Shown here: positions 5,535 through 8,191 of the stretch, one piece after another
Layout: each line of letters opens with the position of its first letter
Numbering within the stretch: position 1 is the first letter of the stretch
From: CBDUUP01 sp965370435
GTDB taxonomy: Bacteria > Chloroflexota > Anaerolineae > Anaerolineales > UBA11579
Length of the DNA: 8,191 nt
Direction of reading: 5' to 3'
NCBI GenBank assembly: GCA_965370435.1
Contig: CBDUUP010000197.1
Coordinates: 1-8,191, forward strand
Position numbers and translations under genes: made by a program
Notes under the pieces: generated by a model
What the model was told of the DNA's origin: nothing
Seen by the model: the letters and a program-made list of their open reading frames with translations, nothing else
The model's database searches: none

Positions 5535-6440
5535 ATGAATAGAAGAAAACTGACGTTCCTGGTACCCGCGCTGTTGTTTACAATCGTGGTTGTCTTTTTG
5601 TTATGGAAGCCAAACTCTGTCCCGCCCTCCATACCTGATCTCACCGCCACCTTGAGCGAGGTGGAGGGTCAGGCGCTAGCCCGTCAGCTCGATCAAGAAT
5701 CGTTTGAGGACGCATTCAATGGACTGGTACTTGAACCAAAGGGCCAGGTGAGCACGCTGGCTGACGGGCGAGCCCGAGTGGACTTCTCCACCGGGACGCT
5801 GGTGCGGGTCGGTCCTCATTCTACCTGCACTCTGGAAACAGTGGAAGAACACCCAACCGGGATATTCACCCGTCTGCAATTGACGCTTGGGGAAATTTGG
5901 ATCATCCTCAACGGCGGCGAGGTTGAAGTAGATACACCGGCCGGGTTGGCTACAGTGCGCGGCTCTCACATGAACGTCAAAATCGAAGAGACGACCCAAG
6001 CAGTGCGGGTTACCTGTCTCAGCGGCAGATGTGAGGTTACCAACCCCGCGGGCCACATTGTGTTAGGGGCCGGGCAGGCTGCCCAAATATTGAACGACGC
6101 GGTCCCTCCTAAAGCAGAACCCATGACCGATTCCGACATCGCGCGCTGGCTGAAGGTAAATCCCGAAGCCTCCGCCGTCATCCCTTCCCAGGCACCCGCT
6201 ACGGACATCCCTACTCCATCCACAACGCCTACGCCAATGGCTCAAGCAACGCCCACGATTCCTATCCCCTCAACGCTCCAAACTGCCATATACAGTATCA
6301 CCCCACCCTCCATCTCACTTACCATCACCCCGCCACCCATCACGCTACCCCCCATACCCACCCTGACGATCATACCGCCCCCGCTGCCCACCATCACCCT
6401 TCCACCGATTCCCACCTTTACCATTCCTTCCCTTCCATAG
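5535..6440 (+). CDS. FecR-domain protein with Pro/Thr-rich tail
   Basis: This 301-residue protein has a basic N-terminus (MNRRK), one uncleaved-looking membrane helix (about 7-24) and an outward-facing remainder. Residues about 66-185 read as a FecR beta domain: DGRARVDFSTGTLVRVGPHS (78-97), LTLGEIWIIL (116-125), VDTPAGLATVRGSHMNV (132-148) and ITNPAG/VLGAGQ-like strands (167-182). Cys161 and Cys166 flank a short loop and could form a disulfide. From about 212 the chain is low-complexity Pro/Thr; residues 251-301 alternate PP or PPP with Thr/Ile/Leu pairs and contain no membrane anchor or sorting motif. In Chloroflexota such proteins occur without TonB receptors, so a classical iron-signalling role is unlikely. 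A cell-wall-spanning or sensing surface protein is inferred. No sigma factor gene is adjacent. The SD is weak (AGAG). Confidence 0.8.
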   Translation: MNRRKLTFLVPALLFTIVVVFLLWKPNSVPPSIPDLTATLSEVEGQALARQLDQESFEDAFNGLVLEPKGQVSTLADGRARVDFSTGTLVRVGPHSTCTLETVEEHPTGIFTRLQLTLGEIWIILNGGEVEVDTPAGLATVRGSHMNVKIEETTQAVRVTCLSGRCEVTNPAGHIVLGAGQAAQILNDAVPPKAEPMTDSDIARWLKVNPEASAVIPSQAPATDIPTPSTTPTPMAQATPTIPIPSTLQTAIYSITPPSISLTITPPPITLPPIPTLTIIPPPLPTITLPPIPTFTIPSLP

Positions 6441-6464
6441 CAACATCTCCCGCGGGATGTGTTG
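6441..6464 (+). terminator. Hairpin right after the FecR-domain gene
   Basis: CAACAT and GTGTTG flank TCCCGCGGGA, giving a stem of about nine pairs with one mismatch and a CGCG loop. It begins at the first base after the stop codon. Only TTAT follows, so it is a weak intrinsic terminator at best; it may attenuate rather than stop transcription into the next gene. Confidence 0.4.
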
Positions 6465-6517
6465 TTATGGTAGGAAATAGGATCGGTGAGAGATATTCAG
6501 AATAAGCATCGAGTTGA

Positions 6518-6523
6518 AGAAGG
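6518..6523 (+). promoter_or_regulatory. Shine-Dalgarno site of the first 2-TM paralogue
   Basis: AGAAGG lies 6 nt before ATG 6530 and fixes the start. No convincing -35/-10 pair is seen in the 89-nt gap, so read-through from the FecR gene is possible. Confidence 0.5.
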
Positions 6524-6529
6524 TATAAA

Positions 6530-7240
6530 ATGCCTACAGAAACTTATCAAAGAATACCCAAACGAAAAACCAATCTCTATTTCTACCAACTCCTATTTGG
6601 CCTGATTCTGGCGATATTCGCCTATTTATTTTTTGCCCAACTAATGAGCAGTTCATCATTCGATCTCTGGATATTTATCCTGATCGGTATACTGGGAACA
6701 GGATTTTGGCACTTTCGGGGATTGCATAACGAATGGCGAAAATTGACTGAAAAAACGGGATTATCCTACCAAAACCGAACTGTATCTCCATTCAGTTTAA
6801 GAGTCCCCCGAGTCATTGGATCTTATCGCGGACACGATATCGTGATAGATACCGTAAGATCCGGGGGCCGGTATGGAAATTATTACACCCAAATAACCAT
6901 CTTCGCTATTCATCCATCTCCAATGAACATTGAAATCACCAAGCGCAGCGCGTTCCTCCCCTTCAAGAATAAATTCTTCAACCAAGAGTTCGATAAAGTA
7001 CTGGTCGTCAAAAGAGACTCTGATGAACTCCCCCGCCGAGTCCTTTCGAATATCAGTCTCCGCCAGGGGCTTCTGGATATCGCTTCCCAAGCGACGGGAT
7101 TGAAAATCCAATTCGGAGAAAATTACCTGATCTATAAGGAGAATGGCGTAATTATTGACTCGGACTATCTCCACGCCGTCCTGGATCTGCTGCTTGACCT
7201 GGCTTCTGCCATTGAACAAGAATCCATCACCGCTAGCTAA
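6530..7240 (+). CDS. Two-TM protein of unknown function, paralogue 1
   Basis: This 236-residue protein has a basic N-terminus (RIPKRK, 8-13) and two hydrophobic helices (about 17-38 and 45-62), followed by a soluble C-terminal domain that the charge pattern places in the cytosol. The domain contains GSYRGHDIVID (97-107), a strand block TQITIFAI (120-127), ITKRSAFLPFKNKFF (136-150), the acidic/basic motif EFDKVLVVKRDSD (153-165), RRVLSNISLRQGLLDIA (169-185) and a C-terminal helix YLHAVLDLLLDLASAIE (213-229). The layout (2 TM, a G-Y-R-G strand, a D-x-x-F/V-V strand, a final leucine-rich helix) is common among unnamed bacterial membrane proteins, but I do not recognise a named family or catalytic residues. 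The next gene, 14 nt downstream, encodes a paralogue of the same length, so the two are probably co-transcribed and may form a heteromer. Confidence 0.8.
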   Translation: MPTETYQRIPKRKTNLYFYQLLFGLILAIFAYLFFAQLMSSSSFDLWIFILIGILGTGFWHFRGLHNEWRKLTEKTGLSYQNRTVSPFSLRVPRVIGSYRGHDIVIDTVRSGGRYGNYYTQITIFAIHPSPMNIEITKRSAFLPFKNKFFNQEFDKVLVVKRDSDELPRRVLSNISLRQGLLDIASQATGLKIQFGENYLIYKENGVIIDSDYLHAVLDLLLDLASAIEQESITAS

Positions 7241-7254
7241 AAAATGGAAATCCT

Positions 7255-7965
7255 ATGAACCCTAACACACCGCGAAGAATACCGAAAAAGAAATTTATCA
7301 TCCCCTATCGTATGCTGATTACCTATGTTGGGATACCAATTTATATAATTATGTTATATCGGGGCCCTTTTGCTCCAAAGCCTCAAGAACCGTTCCTGAT
7401 AATTGTCGTGGTTGCCTTAACCTTGTATTTGATCTATGCCATTCTCTCACAGAGTTATAAATGGAACCAGGCTTTTCATGAACTTGCAGCCAAAACAGGA
7501 TTATCTATCCAATCTAACGGCAAATCCCAGGCCATTGGCGAATACCGTGAGCGCATGGTTAAGATTGATATACCAGCCAATCATGGCTGGTCGGATCAGA
7601 AAAATACCCAAATCCTGATCACCCTCAATCAATCGGTCCCCGGCTCGTTTAAAATTTCCCGCCGCAGGACCTTTCTATCCAACCGAAAATCCAACCCACC
7701 TATACTCGACGATGCGTTCTCTCGAAATCTGGCGGTCACCGGCGACACAGATTCCTACCATCGCCGCATCCTCTCAGCGCATGGTTTACGCCAGGGATTG
7801 GCCGAAATCGGAATTCAGGCCGCGAGGATGACCATCGAAAAAGGAGATAAATACATCCTTTTCCAAGAGTTCGGAAGGGTATTCGATCTGGAATATCTCC
7901 ACGCGGTCCTGGATCTGCTGCTTGACCTGGCGGACGCCATCGAGCGCGGCGCCGAAACCCCTTAG
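7255..7965 (+). CDS. Two-TM protein of unknown function, paralogue 2
   Basis: It is 236 residues long, exactly the length of its upstream neighbour. Shared landmarks in the same order are RIPKKK (8-13), two hydrophobic helices (about 19-35 and 46-64), AAKTGLSIQ (78-86; upstream TEKTGLSYQ), GEYRERMVKID (95-105), ISRRRTFL (134-141), VTGDTDSYHRRILSAHGLRQGLAEI (161-185 region) and the last helix YLHAVLDLLLDLADAIE (214-230). The membrane helices and middle domain have diverged strongly, while the C-terminal helix is nearly unchanged. The gene starts 14 nt after paralogue 1 with a modest GGAA 5 nt before the ATG. The GHD turn of paralogue 1 is RER here. The function is unknown; the pairing suggests a two-subunit membrane complex, which is inference. 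Confidence 0.8.
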   Translation: MNPNTPRRIPKKKFIIPYRMLITYVGIPIYIIMLYRGPFAPKPQEPFLIIVVVALTLYLIYAILSQSYKWNQAFHELAAKTGLSIQSNGKSQAIGEYRERMVKIDIPANHGWSDQKNTQILITLNQSVPGSFKISRRRTFLSNRKSNPPILDDAFSRNLAVTGDTDSYHRRILSAHGLRQGLAEIGIQAARMTIEKGDKYILFQEFGRVFDLEYLHAVLDLLLDLADAIERGAETP

Positions 7966-7990
7966 AGTTTCAACCGTCTATCACATCTTA

Positions 7991-8012
7991 GTCCGTCCTG
8001 CAAACAGCGGAC
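7991..8012. terminator. Small hairpin between convergent genes
   Basis: GTCCG and CGGAC enclose CTG-CAAA-CAG with a 2-nt bulge. It lies in the 62-nt gap between the second paralogue and the convergent acetyltransferase gene. No T-run follows on either strand, so a terminator role for both genes is only suggested by position. Confidence 0.35.
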
Positions 8013-8027
8013 TTCGTCTCGGCTTGA

Positions 8028-8191
8028 CTACCCTGACCCAATGAATTTTTCCACATAAACAGATTCGAACTCTTCTGCCAGGATGTCCATATAAACCGAA
8101 TCAAATTTCTCACCCCCGATGATTCGGGCTTGTCTTCTTCTCCCCATCTCTTTAAATCCCACCTTCTTGTAGCAGCTAATGGCGCGTTGGT
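8028..8191 (-). CDS. GNAT acetyltransferase, C-terminal part (runs off window)
   Basis: The minus-strand frame from 8189 to the stop at 8028 encodes 53 residues beginning QRAISCYKKVGFKEMGR. The bases before it (AC) would complete an Asn codon if preceded by A, giving the familiar NQRAISCYKKVGF acceptor-end motif of GNAT enzymes, where acetyl-CoA binding ends and the final strands begin. Then come RRRQARIIGG (17-26) and the strand DSVYMDILAEEF (30-41), typical of the RimJ/RimL-like group that acetylates protein N-termini or small amines using acetyl-CoA. The start and the CoA-binding loop lie outside the window. It is convergent with the 2-TM genes and probably unrelated to them in function. 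The substrate cannot be told. Confidence 0.75.
   Translation of the reverse strand, partial: QRAISCYKKVGFKEMGRRRQARIIGGEKFDSVYMDILAEEFESVYVEKFIGSG

Noticed and set aside
6242..6424. Glycine/valine-rich minus-strand ORF
   Set aside because: It is the complement of the Pro/Thr low-complexity tail of the FecR-domain protein; the composition alone explains the open frame.
6797..7219. Minus-strand ORF of 140 codons opposite the first 2-TM paralogue
   Set aside because: The plus-strand gene has a ribosome site and a paralogue with matching motifs; the antisense frame has neither.

Overview
The window looks like chromosomal DNA from a member of the Chloroflexota, probably an Anaerolineae-like lineage. 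This is inferred from gene content: an LppX/LprAFG-type lipoprotein beside a 14-helix MFS exporter, a DUF3352 protein, a FecR-domain protein with a Pro/Thr tail, and an iron-sulfur uracil-DNA glycosylase of the GQAPG type. No rRNA, tRNA, CRISPR array, integrase or transposase was seen.

Left part, minus strand (178-4222): a tight three-gene operon read right to left. It encodes a lipoprotein of the LppX/LprAFG fold, a DHA2-like MFS transporter (5 nt gap) and a single-pass DUF3352 protein (TAATG stop/start overlap). The first two genes match the lprG-Rv1410c (P55) pair of mycobacteria, which moves triacylglycerides and lipoglycans out of the inner membrane. The working hypothesis is a Chloroflexota lipid-export operon with an extra membrane-anchored surface protein. 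An imperfect inverted repeat of the CCACAGAG type lies just past its 3' end.

Middle (4223-5534): a divergent promoter region holds two inverted copies of a perfect 15-nt dyad, one near each promoter. On the plus strand follows a [4Fe-4S] uracil-DNA glycosylase gene. Downstream are a TGTTGCAGA triplet repeat with a facing inverted copy, and a decayed second copy of the glycosylase 3' end carrying a 14-nt deletion and frameshift. This stretch has clearly been rearranged.

Right part, plus strand (5535-7965): a membrane-anchored FecR-domain protein with a long Pro/Thr/Ile tail, then two tandem paralogues of 236 residues each. Each has two predicted membrane helices and a cytosolic domain of unknown function, and their 3' ends are almost identical in DNA sequence. 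The window ends with the C-terminal 53 residues of a GNAT acetyltransferase on the minus strand, too short for most ORF finders but clear in translation.

The best candidates for new biology are the lipoprotein/MFS/DUF3352 operon, the paired dyads between the divergent promoters, and the tandem 2-TM paralogues.
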